Position numbers and translations under genes: made by a program
From: an uncultured Anaerolineae bacterium
GTDB lineage: Bacteria; Chloroflexota; Anaerolineae; Aggregatilineales; Phototrophicaceae
Direction of reading: 5' to 3'
Assembly: GCA_934216615.1 (NCBI GenBank)
Contig: CAKQCB010000006.1
Coordinates: 62,001 to 126,000, forward strand
DNA length: 64,000 nucleotides
Notes under the pieces: model-generated
Databases searched by the model: none
Seen by the model: the letters and a program-made list of their open reading frames with translations, nothing else
Told to the model about the DNA's origin: nothing
In this document: one piece after another, positions 35,943 to 44,562 of the stretch
How the letters are laid out: every line of letters begins with the position of its first letter
Position numbering within the stretch: position 1 is the first letter of the stretch

Positions 35943-36890
35943 ATGAATGACATTCAACAACCACACGTTTCAGTTTTACTTGATGAAGTTCTCGCTCATT
36001 TGCTTCCAGAAGGACGCTCTATTCAACGCGCCATTGACGGGACGCTGGGGGCGGGTGGTCACACCTTGGCATTTTTAGAGCAGGGTGTAGACGAAGTGTT
36101 GGCCTTTGATCTTGATCCTGTTGCCCTGAAACTGGGCCGTGAGCGAGTGGCTGACTATGCAGGGCGGGCGCATCTGGTACATTCGAGTTATGAAAATATG
36201 GTCGAAGTGGCGCATGAACGAGGGTGGCAAAGTGTGGACGCCATCTTGTTGGATTTAGGCGTTTCGTCTATGCAGTTAGATATGCCTGAACGGGGATTTG
36301 CCTTCCGCTTTGAAAACAGCCCCTTGGATATGCGCTTCAACCCACAGGATAACCGTCCAACCGCTGCCGATCTGGTCAATACGTGGGATGCCAGCGAACT
36401 GGCAGACATTTTTTATCGCTATGGCGAAGAACAAAACAGCCGAAGATTAGCGGCGGCCATCGTCCATGACCGCGTTGAAAAACCGTTTGTGACTACTCGT
36501 GATCTCGCGGGCTTGATCGAGCGCATAACCCCACGCCGTTATGATGACCGTATTCACCCTGCAACGCGGGTGTTCCAAGCGTTACGTATCGCTGTCAATG
36601 ATGAGTTGGGGGTGATTGCCGAAGTGTTGCCGAAAGCCATCAGCTTACTTAAAAGCGGGGGGCGACTCGCGGTGATCAGCTTTCACAGTTTAGAAGACCG
36701 CATCGTCAAAGATGCGTTTCGCCTCGCCAGTACCGACTGCATTTGCCCGCCTCAAATTCCCGTGTGTCGTTGTGGGCATACTGCGAGTGTGCGTTTGGTG
36801 AACAAGAAACCGATCATTGCGGGTGAGGCCGAAATCGCTAGCAACCCCCGCAGTCGAAGTGCAAAATTACGGATTGTAGAAAAATTATGA
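35943..36890 (+). CDS. rsmH: 16S rRNA m4C1402 methyltransferase
   Basis: Methylates N4 of C1402 in 16S rRNA (also called MraW); usual first or second gene of dcw clusters. 315 residues. It opens HVSVLLDEVLAHL, has the AdoMet motif DGTLGAGGHTLAFLE, ILLDLGVSSMQLDMPERGFAF and the closing LAVISFHSLEDRIVK. No mraZ lies upstream. The stop overlaps the next gene by 4 nt (ATGA). There is no Shine-Dalgarno before the ATG; a -10 hexamer 8 nt upstream suggests leaderless translation. Confidence 0.96.
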   Translation: MNDIQQPHVSVLLDEVLAHLLPEGRSIQRAIDGTLGAGGHTLAFLEQGVDEVLAFDLDPVALKLGRERVADYAGRAHLVHSSYENMVEVAHERGWQSVDAILLDLGVSSMQLDMPERGFAFRFENSPLDMRFNPQDNRPTAADLVNTWDASELADIFYRYGEEQNSRRLAAAIVHDRVEKPFVTTRDLAGLIERITPRRYDDRIHPATRVFQALRIAVNDELGVIAEVLPKAISLLKSGGRLAVISFHSLEDRIVKDAFRLASTDCICPPQIPVCRCGHTASVRLVNKKPIIAGEAEIASNPRSRSAKLRIVEKL

Positions 36891-37375
36891 CCTCAGGAAA
36901 TTGGCTACGCCATACCATGCGGCGCACCACTTTTCAGCCGCAGCGCCAGATGATCGCACTCGGGACGTTGGGCCTGTTTGTTGCGATTATTATTGGTGCT
37001 TTGTACCTATCCCAATCTTCTGCATCGTCCACGCTAGGGCGCGAATTAGAAAATTTGATTTTAGAGCGCAGTATGCTGGAACAAAGTAACGAACAACTAC
37101 GAGCTGAAATTGCCAGTTTGCAGAGTATTCCGCAGTTGACACAGCGCGCTCAAGATTTAGGCTTCTCTCTGGCGACAGAGCAGAATATCGAATACCTTGT
37201 GGTGGATGGGTATAACCCCGACCGTAACCGTGTTGCGGCGGCCATCCAAGCAGAGAACAGTATTCCTGTGAGCGTTCCCGTGTATGAAGAATCCTTCCTC
37301 GGGTGGGTTCAACAGCAGTGGGATAATTTTTCTCGACAAGCGGGCAATGTTGATCAAGTTTCAGGGGGTGGGTGA
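36887..37375 (+). CDS. ftsL: FtsL-like division protein
   Basis: Small bitopic membrane protein, 162 residues. A short basic cytoplasmic start, one membrane helix (about 25-45, ALGTLGLFVAIIIGALYL), then a coiled-coil region (about 50-95, LENLILERSMLEQSNEQLRAEIASLQ, written here in part) and a variable tail. This layout and the position between rsmH and ftsI are what identify FtsL, which bridges FtsB, FtsQ and the FtsWI synthase. Sequence alone would only say septum formation initiator-like. It overlaps both neighbours, with ATGA at its start and TGATG at its end. Confidence 0.78.
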   Translation: MTSGNWLRHTMRRTTFQPQRQMIALGTLGLFVAIIIGALYLSQSSASSTLGRELENLILERSMLEQSNEQLRAEIASLQSIPQLTQRAQDLGFSLATEQNIEYLVVDGYNPDRNRVAAAIQAENSIPVSVPVYEESFLGWVQQQWDNFSRQAGNVDQVSGGG

Positions 37376-39141
37376 TGGCATCACAGTCATTACAATCGAC
37401 ACGCGCCACTCAACAAGATGTTTTTAGACGCAGAATGCCCTTTGTGGTGCTGTCGTTATTGGTCGTCGCCTTTGTTTTATTCGGGCGGTTGATCTCATTT
37501 CAATTTCAAATTCCAGATGAAGTCGTCGCGTATTTAGACGGCCTACGTAACAGTAACTACACCAGTCAGCTCGATTTGGCGGCTCAACGTGGTTTGATCT
37601 ATGACCGTGATGGGCAGGTCTTGGCGGTGAACACGCTGGAGTATCAGATTGGGTTAAGCCCTCGTCTCTTAGAAAACCGTCGTGAAGCGGCGACGCGCAT
37701 CGCGTCTATTTTGGGCTTGAATGAACTTCAACTATTTGAATCTTTCAGTAACGATACGCCTTGGATATTACTCTCGTCGCGGGTGAGCGCTGAAGTTGCC
37801 CAACGGTTAAGCGGGTTACAACTGGGGTCAGCATTAACCATGACCCCGCTTCCACGCCGTAGCTACCCGCAAGGCGTGATGGCTTCACAAGTCATCGGCT
37901 TTTTAGGTGGTGACCTGCAAGGCTATTACGGGATTGAAGGCTATTACCAAACTCAGTTAGCGGGACGACAGGTGAGCCAATCCGTCAGTAATATTCCATT
38001 TGAATTTGCGGGCAATGACTTGATCGCCGACAGCGGAAGTAACGTGATTTTGACGATTGACCGCGACGTGCAGCATGTTGTGGAAGATATTCTATTTAAC
38101 GCGATCACGGAAACCGGCTCGACACGCGGAACCATCATCGTGATGGACCCGCGAAATGGCGATATTTTGGCGATGGCGAATTACCCCACCTTTGATCCCA
38201 ACGCCTACTTTAATATCACCGATCCTTCCGTGCTTCGTAATATCGCGATTGCTGATAATTATGAACCGGGTTCTGTCCTCAAAGTGATCACCGTTGCGGC
38301 GGCCTTAGATCATGGGTCGATCACGCGGGATTTCACCTATAACGATCAAGGCGTGATCGAAGTCGGCGGCATCCAAGTGCGCAATTGGAATCGTGGCGCT
38401 TGGGGGGTACAAGACACCACGCAAATTCTGGTCAACTCGCTCAATGTAGGCGTGACAGAAATCGCCTTACGGATGGGGACAGAGGCGTTTTATCAAGAGC
38501 TAAGCGAGTTTGGGTTTGGTCGCTTGACAGGCATCGACTTGCAAGGGGAAGAAGCGGGTATCTTACGCAGCCCGGGTAACCCTGATTGGAGCGAGAGCAT
38601 GTTCGCGACCAACAGCTTCGGGCAGGGCATTTCTGTCACCCCCTTGCAAATGCTGACGGCAGTTTCGGCGATTGCCAACGGTGGTTTGATGATGCAACCG
38701 CGCGTTGTGCATCAAATTATCGATGGCGATAATATCATCACCGCGCCACCCGTCGCGCTTGGACGGCCGATCACCGCAGAAACCGCGTCGATTGTCACAG
38801 AGATGATGGTGCGCGTTGTGTCGGACGGGTTGGACGATGCGGCTTCCGTCGCGGGTTACACCATCGCAGGGAAAACAGGGACAGCGGAAATTCCATCTCC
38901 AACAGGGTATGAGGCGAATGCGTCGATTGTGACGTTTGTCGGCTTCTTCCCTGCGGATGCGCCCCAAGTTTCGGTGTTGATCCGTTTAGACCGCCCGCGT
39001 GATTATTGGGCCAGCACGGTTGCCGCGCCCATCTTCCAACGGCTGGCGGAACGTTTAGCCATTTTATTAGAAATCCCACCCGACGCGATTCGTTATGAAT
39101 TGGCCGCCAATGGTGGTTCTGTCAATAATATCCGTCGGTAA
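37375..39141 (+). CDS. ftsI: Division-specific penicillin-binding protein (transpeptidase)
   Basis: Class B PBP that cross-links septal peptidoglycan together with FtsW. 588 residues from the ATG at 37375, which overlaps the ftsL stop as TGATG. One N-terminal membrane helix (about 17-36), a dimerisation domain (near 55-200, AAQRGLIYDRDGQVLA), and the transpeptidase domain with Ser300-x-x-Lys303 (GSVLK), Ser355-Leu-Asn and Lys500-Thr-Gly. All catalytic motifs are intact. No PASTA domain is present. A strong ribosome site GGGGGTGGG is buried in the end of ftsL. Confidence 0.95.
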   Translation: MASQSLQSTRATQQDVFRRRMPFVVLSLLVVAFVLFGRLISFQFQIPDEVVAYLDGLRNSNYTSQLDLAAQRGLIYDRDGQVLAVNTLEYQIGLSPRLLENRREAATRIASILGLNELQLFESFSNDTPWILLSSRVSAEVAQRLSGLQLGSALTMTPLPRRSYPQGVMASQVIGFLGGDLQGYYGIEGYYQTQLAGRQVSQSVSNIPFEFAGNDLIADSGSNVILTIDRDVQHVVEDILFNAITETGSTRGTIIVMDPRNGDILAMANYPTFDPNAYFNITDPSVLRNIAIADNYEPGSVLKVITVAAALDHGSITRDFTYNDQGVIEVGGIQVRNWNRGAWGVQDTTQILVNSLNVGVTEIALRMGTEAFYQELSEFGFGRLTGIDLQGEEAGILRSPGNPDWSESMFATNSFGQGISVTPLQMLTAVSAIANGGLMMQPRVVHQIIDGDNIITAPPVALGRPITAETASIVTEMMVRVVSDGLDDAASVAGYTIAGKTGTAEIPSPTGYEANASIVTFVGFFPADAPQVSVLIRLDRPRDYWASTVAAPIFQRLAERLAILLEIPPDAIRYELAANGGSVNNIRR

Positions 39142-39158
39142 ATGGTGGAGAGCTGTAA

Positions 39159-40181
39159 GTGATTAATGATTCGGCGTTACCATTTGCTTTATCTATGGGC
39201 GCATTCGCCTTCTTATTAGGCGTAATTTGGGGCGGCCCTTTCATCGAAATTCTTAAACGCCTCAAACTGGGTAAACAAATTCGCGTTGAGTTGGGCGAAG
39301 GTCACCAGAAAAAAGTTGGCACCCCCACGATGGGGGGCATCATGATTTTACTGCCTGCAGTGTTGATCGCTCTCGCCCTCAACTTGGTGAGTTTGATCCG
39401 TACCGCGACAGGGGCGAGTATCTTACTGCCGTTAATGGTGATGGTCGGGTTTGCCTTTCTGGGCGGGTACGACGATTTAGAAGGGATTCGCCGTTCTTAC
39501 GGTCACCGCAGGGGCGAAGGCATTACGGGCAGGGCGAAATTTGGCGCTCAAGTGGTGCTGGCGTTAATCGTCGCTTCGATCATCTCGCTGTATGATGGCG
39601 GGTTCCAGTTCGCCAACCAGATGATCATCCCGCTTGTGAATGTGATCATTCCCCTCTCACCGATTATTTTCATTCCACTTTCAGCATTTTTAATCGTCGG
39701 TTTTTCCAACGCCGTGAATTTCACCGACGGTCTTGACGGCCTCGCGGGGATCATCACCGCCAGCGCGTTTGCGGCCTACGGCGTCATCGCCTATTTACAA
39801 GGACAAATTTTTCTCGTCCAGCTCTGCTTTTTACTCGTGGGCGCTTGTTTTGCGTTTTTATGGTACAACGCGCATCCTGCCAAGCTCTTTATGGGGGATG
39901 TCGGGTCGTTACCCTTGGGGGCGGTGTTAGCCACTGTCGCCATCATGACAGGGCAATGGTTACTCTTACCGATCATCGCGATTGTGCCTGTCTTGGAAGT
40001 CTTATCGGTCATGATTCAAGTGGGGTACTTCAAACTGACCAAAGGCGGGCGTTTCTTCCGTATGACGCCTCTGCATCATCACTTTGAATTATCTGGATGG
40101 AGCGAAACCCAAATTGTACAGCGGTTTTGGCTGGTGGGATTATTGAGTGCAATGTTAGGTATTGCCTTAGCTTTACTTTAA
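39159..40181 (+). CDS. mraY: Phospho-MurNAc-pentapeptide transferase
   Basis: Transfers phospho-MurNAc-pentapeptide to undecaprenyl phosphate, making lipid I. 340 residues with about ten membrane helices. GTG start with GGAG 8 nt upstream. Key segments: KKVGTPTMGGIMIL, GYDDLEG, the NFTDGLDGLAG motif with catalytic Asp residues, FLWYNAHPAKLFMGDVGSL and MTPLHHHFELSGWSE. All are intact. It follows ftsI directly, so the usual murE and murF between ftsI and mraY are absent. Confidence 0.97.
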   Translation: MINDSALPFALSMGAFAFLLGVIWGGPFIEILKRLKLGKQIRVELGEGHQKKVGTPTMGGIMILLPAVLIALALNLVSLIRTATGASILLPLMVMVGFAFLGGYDDLEGIRRSYGHRRGEGITGRAKFGAQVVLALIVASIISLYDGGFQFANQMIIPLVNVIIPLSPIIFIPLSAFLIVGFSNAVNFTDGLDGLAGIITASAFAAYGVIAYLQGQIFLVQLCFLLVGACFAFLWYNAHPAKLFMGDVGSLPLGAVLATVAIMTGQWLLLPIIAIVPVLEVLSVMIQVGYFKLTKGGRFFRMTPLHHHFELSGWSETQIVQRFWLVGLLSAMLGIALALL

Positions 40182-40216
40182 ATCGTTGTCATCATGATAG
40201 GGCTTGGTTTCCAAAT

Positions 40217-41584
40217 ATGAGCGATCCATTACAGGGTAAGAATGTTCTCGTGATTGGGTTTGCACGGCAAGGTCGGTCACTCGCCAAATGGTTGCCTACC
40301 GTCGGCGCAAAGGTGATTGTCAATGATTCGCGCAGTGCCGATGTTTTAAATATCCCTGAAAATGAATATCCTGACGTGACCTTCGTTCTGGGTGGACATA
40401 AAGAAGAAATTTTAGATGGGGTCGATCTCGTTTGTCTTTCCGGTGGGGTTTCGCCTGATCTTTCGCTCGTAAAGGCCGCCGCTCATCGTGATATTCCTCT
40501 GTCGAATGATGCTCAGCTCTTCTTAGAGCGCTGTTCCGCACCTGTAATTGGCATCACCGGAAGCGCGGGCAAGACCACCACCACCACACTCGTGGGCGAA
40601 ATTTTTAAGAAAGCGCAGTATCGTACATGGGTGGGTGGCAATATTGGTGAGGTATTACTCGACATTTTGCCCTTGGTCGAACCGTCTGACCGCGTGGTGA
40701 TGGAATTATCAAGTTTTCAACTGGAACTGATGACCGTCAGCCCTGAAGTCGGCAGTATCCTCAACATCACGCCTAACCATTTGGATCGGCATCAGACGAT
40801 GGATGCCTATACCGAAGCTAAATTGAACATCATCAATTATCAAGATGAGGATGGCACATCCGTTTTAGGGTGGGATAACCTCGTGACGCAGGGGCTTGAA
40901 TTTCAAGCGCCGGGCAAAGTGGCATGGTTCAGCACCCGCGAGATGGTGACGGATGGGGCGTTTTTAGCGGGTAACCGACTCACGCTCACCGGCATCGCCA
41001 GCCCTAATCGCAAGCCACAAGTTTTTGCCGAACGTGCGGATATCCAACTGCGCGGTGAACATAACGTCGCGAATGTGTTGGCGGCCTGTGCCATCACAGG
41101 GGTGAGCGACATCAAACCCGACGCGATGGTTTCGACGATTCGCGAATTTCGGGGTGTGCCCCATCGTTTGGAACTCGTGCGCGAGTTCAATCAAGTTTTG
41201 TATGTGAACGATAGCATCGCGACTTCACCAGAGCGCGTTTTCGCGGCTCTGCGAAGCTATAACGAGCCTGTCGTTTTGTTGTTGGGCGGGCGCGATAAAA
41301 AACTGCCTTGGGAAGAAATGATCGCTTATGCGTTGCGCAAATCACGACATATCTTTGCGTTTGGCGAAGTGGGAAGCCTGATCGAGAGTACCGTCAAGGC
41401 CGTGAGTGGGGATGCGCACCAATTGACGCGCGTCGATTCTTTGGATGAAGCGGTGCAACGAGCGGTGCGGGTAGCTCAAAGTGGGGATGTGGTACTGCTT
41501 TCCCCGGGCGGGACGAGCTATGATGCCTATCCCGATTTTGCTGTGCGTGGTGAACATTTCCGTACATTAGTGAATGCCTTATAA
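40217..41584 (+). CDS. murD: UDP-MurNAc-L-alanine:D-glutamate ligase
   Basis: Adds D-glutamate to UDP-MurNAc-L-alanine in the cytoplasm with ATP. From the ATG at 40217 it has 455 residues and starts with the Rossmann-like MSDPLQGKNVLVIGFARQGRS; the open frame reaches 120 nt further upstream into mraY, but that stretch is not MurD-like. The ATP site is GITGSAGKTTTTT (from about 112), followed by ELSSFQLE, NITPNHLDRH and GGRDKKLPW. Normal length and motifs. Confidence 0.96.
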   Translation: MSDPLQGKNVLVIGFARQGRSLAKWLPTVGAKVIVNDSRSADVLNIPENEYPDVTFVLGGHKEEILDGVDLVCLSGGVSPDLSLVKAAAHRDIPLSNDAQLFLERCSAPVIGITGSAGKTTTTTLVGEIFKKAQYRTWVGGNIGEVLLDILPLVEPSDRVVMELSSFQLELMTVSPEVGSILNITPNHLDRHQTMDAYTEAKLNIINYQDEDGTSVLGWDNLVTQGLEFQAPGKVAWFSTREMVTDGAFLAGNRLTLTGIASPNRKPQVFAERADIQLRGEHNVANVLAACAITGVSDIKPDAMVSTIREFRGVPHRLELVREFNQVLYVNDSIATSPERVFAALRSYNEPVVLLLGGRDKKLPWEEMIAYALRKSRHIFAFGEVGSLIESTVKAVSGDAHQLTRVDSLDEAVQRAVRVAQSGDVVLLSPGGTSYDAYPDFAVRGEHFRTLVNAL

Positions 41585-41647
41585 ACAGTTGTTTGAACGT
41601 AAGGTATACTGACTAAAGTTGCAATCGAATGAGTGTAATCAAACATC

Positions 41648-42988
41648 ATGGCTGAAAAACCAGTAACGCCACAGTTCACTGACTCTGAAATGGATGATTA
41701 TTTTCCTCCGCGTCCCTTGGTGCGGGCGAAGCCGAGCGAAACCACCTTTGTGCCCCCGCGCCAAAGTGTGATTCCCGAAAATAAACGGCGCAGTCGCCTT
41801 TCAGGGCTGGATATTCCGCTGTTGGTGGTGGTGGCTTTACTGCTTGCGATTGGCGCAATGATGGTCTACAGCACCACGTTCTATTGGTCAGTGGAAGATT
41901 TTGGTAATGAAACGACCATGCTTCTTCAGCATATGCGCAATATGGCTATCGGCGGGGTGATGTTGATTCTGCTGGCGTTGATTGACTACCGTATCTGGAA
42001 ACGTTTTGCCTTCATGATTTTGATCGTGACCATCGCTTCGCTGATCGCTGTATATTTCTTCAGTGATGAAGTCTTCGGCGCGCGTCGTGCGCTCTTGGGC
42101 GGGTCTTACCAGCCCGGGGAATTGGCAGAATTGACGATTGTGATCTATCTCGCCGCCTTATTCAGTTCTAAGCGCGTGAAAGTCGATAGTTTCATGCAAG
42201 GGTTACTGCCCTTCGTGGTGGTGGTGGGTGTCATCTGTTTTCTGGTGATGTTACAGCCCGACTTGAGCACCGCGGCGACGATTGCGGCGGTGGGCGTGGT
42301 GGTGTTTTTCCTCGCAGGGGCCAACTTAACCTATCTGTTTGGCGGTGGGGCAATTCTAGGAATTGTTGGGGTTTTCCTCGCGCAGAACCTCGAATACGCG
42401 ACGGATCGTATTTCAGGGTTCGCGGCCAGTTTAAGTGATCTGGTCGATTCTAGTTACCATACCCAACAGGCGATCATCGCCTTTCGTAATGGCGAATGGT
42501 TCGGTGTGGGCTTAGGTCAAGGCAGACAGAAATTCGGTTTCTTGCCCGCACCTCATACGGATAGTATCTTTGCCAGCATCGGCGAAGAATTAGGCGTTTT
42601 AGGGGCGGCCTTTGTGGTAGCCTTGTTTGTGGTATTTGCGATTCGGGGTTTAAAGATCGCCCGTCAATCGAATGATACCTTTGGCATGTTATTGGCGTCC
42701 GGCATCAGTTTGTGGATCATTATCAAAGCGATGTTCAACATCGCCGTGATGTTAAGCCTTGTCCCGCCGACTGGGGTCGCGCTGCCGTTTATTAGTTATG
42801 GGGGGTCATCCCTGTTCACGGTGCTGGCAGGCATCGGACTTTTGCTCAGCGTCGGCAGGGTGAACGCTATGAATCGGGTTGCAGAAGGGAGAAATCCGCG
42901 TGCGAATTTTAATCGCGGCTGGGGGAACGGGGGGGCACGTGTACCCAGCGCTGGCAGTCGCAGAACTGATCCGCCAGCAACACCCTGA
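41648..42988 (+). CDS. ftsW: SEDS-family lipid II polymerase
   Basis: Peptidoglycan glycosyltransferase of the SEDS family that works with FtsI at the septum. 446 residues: a cytoplasmic tail rich in Pro and Arg (1-50), about ten membrane helices, then GVGLGQGRQKFGFLPAPHTDSIFASIGEELG and SLVPPTGVALPFISYGGSSL, both written here in part and characteristic of FtsW. The last 29 residues (Gly/Asn/Arg/Pro-rich) lie in an 89-nt overlap with murG in another frame. RodA is the alternative, but the place in the cluster favours FtsW. No clear ribosome site at the ATG. Confidence 0.93.
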   Translation: MAEKPVTPQFTDSEMDDYFPPRPLVRAKPSETTFVPPRQSVIPENKRRSRLSGLDIPLLVVVALLLAIGAMMVYSTTFYWSVEDFGNETTMLLQHMRNMAIGGVMLILLALIDYRIWKRFAFMILIVTIASLIAVYFFSDEVFGARRALLGGSYQPGELAELTIVIYLAALFSSKRVKVDSFMQGLLPFVVVVGVICFLVMLQPDLSTAATIAAVGVVVFFLAGANLTYLFGGGAILGIVGVFLAQNLEYATDRISGFAASLSDLVDSSYHTQQAIIAFRNGEWFGVGLGQGRQKFGFLPAPHTDSIFASIGEELGVLGAAFVVALFVVFAIRGLKIARQSNDTFGMLLASGISLWIIIKAMFNIAVMLSLVPPTGVALPFISYGGSSLFTVLAGIGLLLSVGRVNAMNRVAEGRNPRANFNRGWGNGGARVPSAGSRRTDPPATP

Positions 42989-44018
42989 AGCAAATTTAAC
43001 GTTTGTGGGCAGTGTGGGTGGTTTTGAAAAACCCCTGATCGAAGCGTCCACAGTTCAATTTAACGAATATCGCGAAGTGCGGGCTGGCCCTGTCGTTGGG
43101 GTCAATCCTTTACGGCTGATCAACAGTTTGTTTCAGCTCTTTTTGGGTTTAGTGCAGTCATTGGGCATTTTGCGCCAGCTCAAGCCGAACGTCATCTTTT
43201 TGACGGGCGGTTGGGTAGGTTTGCCGATTGCTCTGGCGAGTGAAGTCTTTCGTATTCCCAGTTTAATCTACTTGCCTGACATTGAACCGGGCGCGACCAT
43301 CCGCGCTTTACAGCGCTTTGCTGACCAAGTGGCGGTCACAACCAGCGACAGTTCGGCCTACATCACGCCGTCAAAAATGGTGGTGACAGGCTATCCCCTA
43401 CGGCAGGATATGCTGGAGGCGGCTCAACCTGAAGGGCGACAGAAGGCGATTGCGCATTTTCAGCTTGACCCGAACCGCAAAACAGTGTTGGTTTTTGGGG
43501 GAAGTCGGGGGGCGCGAAGCATCAACCAAGCGGTGATGAAGATTGCGCCACAGCTTCTTTCACAGGGTTTGCAGATCATTCATGTGACGGGCACGCTCGA
43601 TTGGGAACAAAATAAACAGGAATGGGATGCGCTCGGCGCGCCGAACGCGTATCATTTATATCCTTATTTACATGACGATATGGGATTGGCGATGGCGGCG
43701 GCGGATTTGGTGATCTGCCGTTCAGGGGCGAGTACGCTTGCTGAACTGCCTTTATTTTCACTGCCTTCAATCCTTGTGCCGTACCCGCATGCATGGCGCT
43801 ATCAAAAAGTGAATGCGGAATGGCTGGCGCAACGTGGGGCGGCCGTGGTGATGGAAGATGAAAAAATGGCAACCGAACTCTTGCCAACCATCCAAGAGTT
43901 GATGCAAGATGATGCAAAATGGCGAACTATGCGTGATGCAGCGCGCGCATTAGCCAAACCAGAAGGTACAGAAAACGTAACGGGTGCTTTGTTGCGGCTT
44001 GCCGGAGGCAGTCGATGA
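42900..44018 (+). CDS. murG: Undecaprenyl-PP-MurNAc-pentapeptide GlcNAc transferase
   Basis: Peripheral membrane glycosyltransferase that turns lipid I into lipid II. I place the start at the GTG at 42900, with AGAAGGGAG 8 nt upstream, giving 372 residues. The N-terminal GGTGGH loop (residues 8-13) needed for lipid I binding lies inside the ftsW 3' end, so the 89-nt overlap is real rather than a start error. The C-terminal domain has FGGSRGARSIN and the CRSGASTLAEL motif that binds UDP-GlcNAc. The stop overlaps the next gene by 4 nt. Confidence 0.95.
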   Translation: MRILIAAGGTGGHVYPALAVAELIRQQHPEANLTFVGSVGGFEKPLIEASTVQFNEYREVRAGPVVGVNPLRLINSLFQLFLGLVQSLGILRQLKPNVIFLTGGWVGLPIALASEVFRIPSLIYLPDIEPGATIRALQRFADQVAVTTSDSSAYITPSKMVVTGYPLRQDMLEAAQPEGRQKAIAHFQLDPNRKTVLVFGGSRGARSINQAVMKIAPQLLSQGLQIIHVTGTLDWEQNKQEWDALGAPNAYHLYPYLHDDMGLAMAAADLVICRSGASTLAELPLFSLPSILVPYPHAWRYQKVNAEWLAQRGAAVVMEDEKMATELLPTIQELMQDDAKWRTMRDAARALAKPEGTENVTGALLRLAGGSR

Positions 44019-44557
44019 TTGAACTTTCAGCCGTCATGTGGACGATGGCAGTCTTTTTTGCCATTATCGGGTTTTTGCGTGGGTGGAGTAAAGAACTAAT
44101 CTCAACGGCGGGGATTATCCTCGGTTTATTTGCGTTGTTTCAGTTTGATACGCTCTTGCGGGGTACATTGTTAGCCAATGTCCCGCGTGAACAGGCGTTC
44201 CTCGTCCAAGCAGGGGTATTCATCGCCATCGTCTTTTTTGCTTACCAAACCCGTTCCTTCACCAGTGAAGACGCCGCACGTCGCGCGCAAGGGCGTGATA
44301 ATTTTCAGAACAGTATTTTGGGCGCGTTACTAGGCTTCTTAAACGGCTACCTGATTTGGGGGTCACTGTGGTATTTCATGGACATCAATGAATACCCCCT
44401 CGCCCCGCAGATCATCGCCCCTGCGTTGGGTTCGCCAAGCGACCAAGCGCGCAATATTTTGCCTTTGGTCATTTTGGGCGGTGGCCCCGCAGGGAACGGC
44501 GATCTTCTCGCCGCCGCAGTCATCATTTTGTTTGTGATTGCGCTGATCTTGTTATAA
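44015..44557 (+). CDS. CvpA-family-like membrane protein
   Basis: Membrane protein of 180 residues with four to five hydrophobic segments. The opening, MWTMAVFFAIIGFLRGWSKELISTAGIILGLFALFQ (written here in part), with the F-x-G-x-x-R-G-x-x-K-E-like turn, matches CvpA-type proteins. Its middle holds a charged loop (TRSFTSEDAARRAQGRDNFQ) and the GALLGFLNGYLIWG helix. Function in the family is poorly known (colicin V production in E. coli, polar and envelope roles elsewhere). It is wedged between murG and murC with a 4-nt overlap before and a 5-nt gap after, so it is expressed with wall synthesis. Confidence 0.75.
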   Translation: MIELSAVMWTMAVFFAIIGFLRGWSKELISTAGIILGLFALFQFDTLLRGTLLANVPREQAFLVQAGVFIAIVFFAYQTRSFTSEDAARRAQGRDNFQNSILGALLGFLNGYLIWGSLWYFMDINEYPLAPQIIAPALGSPSDQARNILPLVILGGGPAGNGDLLAAAVIILFVIALILL

Positions 44558-44562
44558 ACCTC

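Noticed and set aside
40097..40216. Longer start of murD inside mraY
   Set aside because: Extra 40 residues do not resemble MurD; the ATG at 40217 directly precedes the Rossmann strand.
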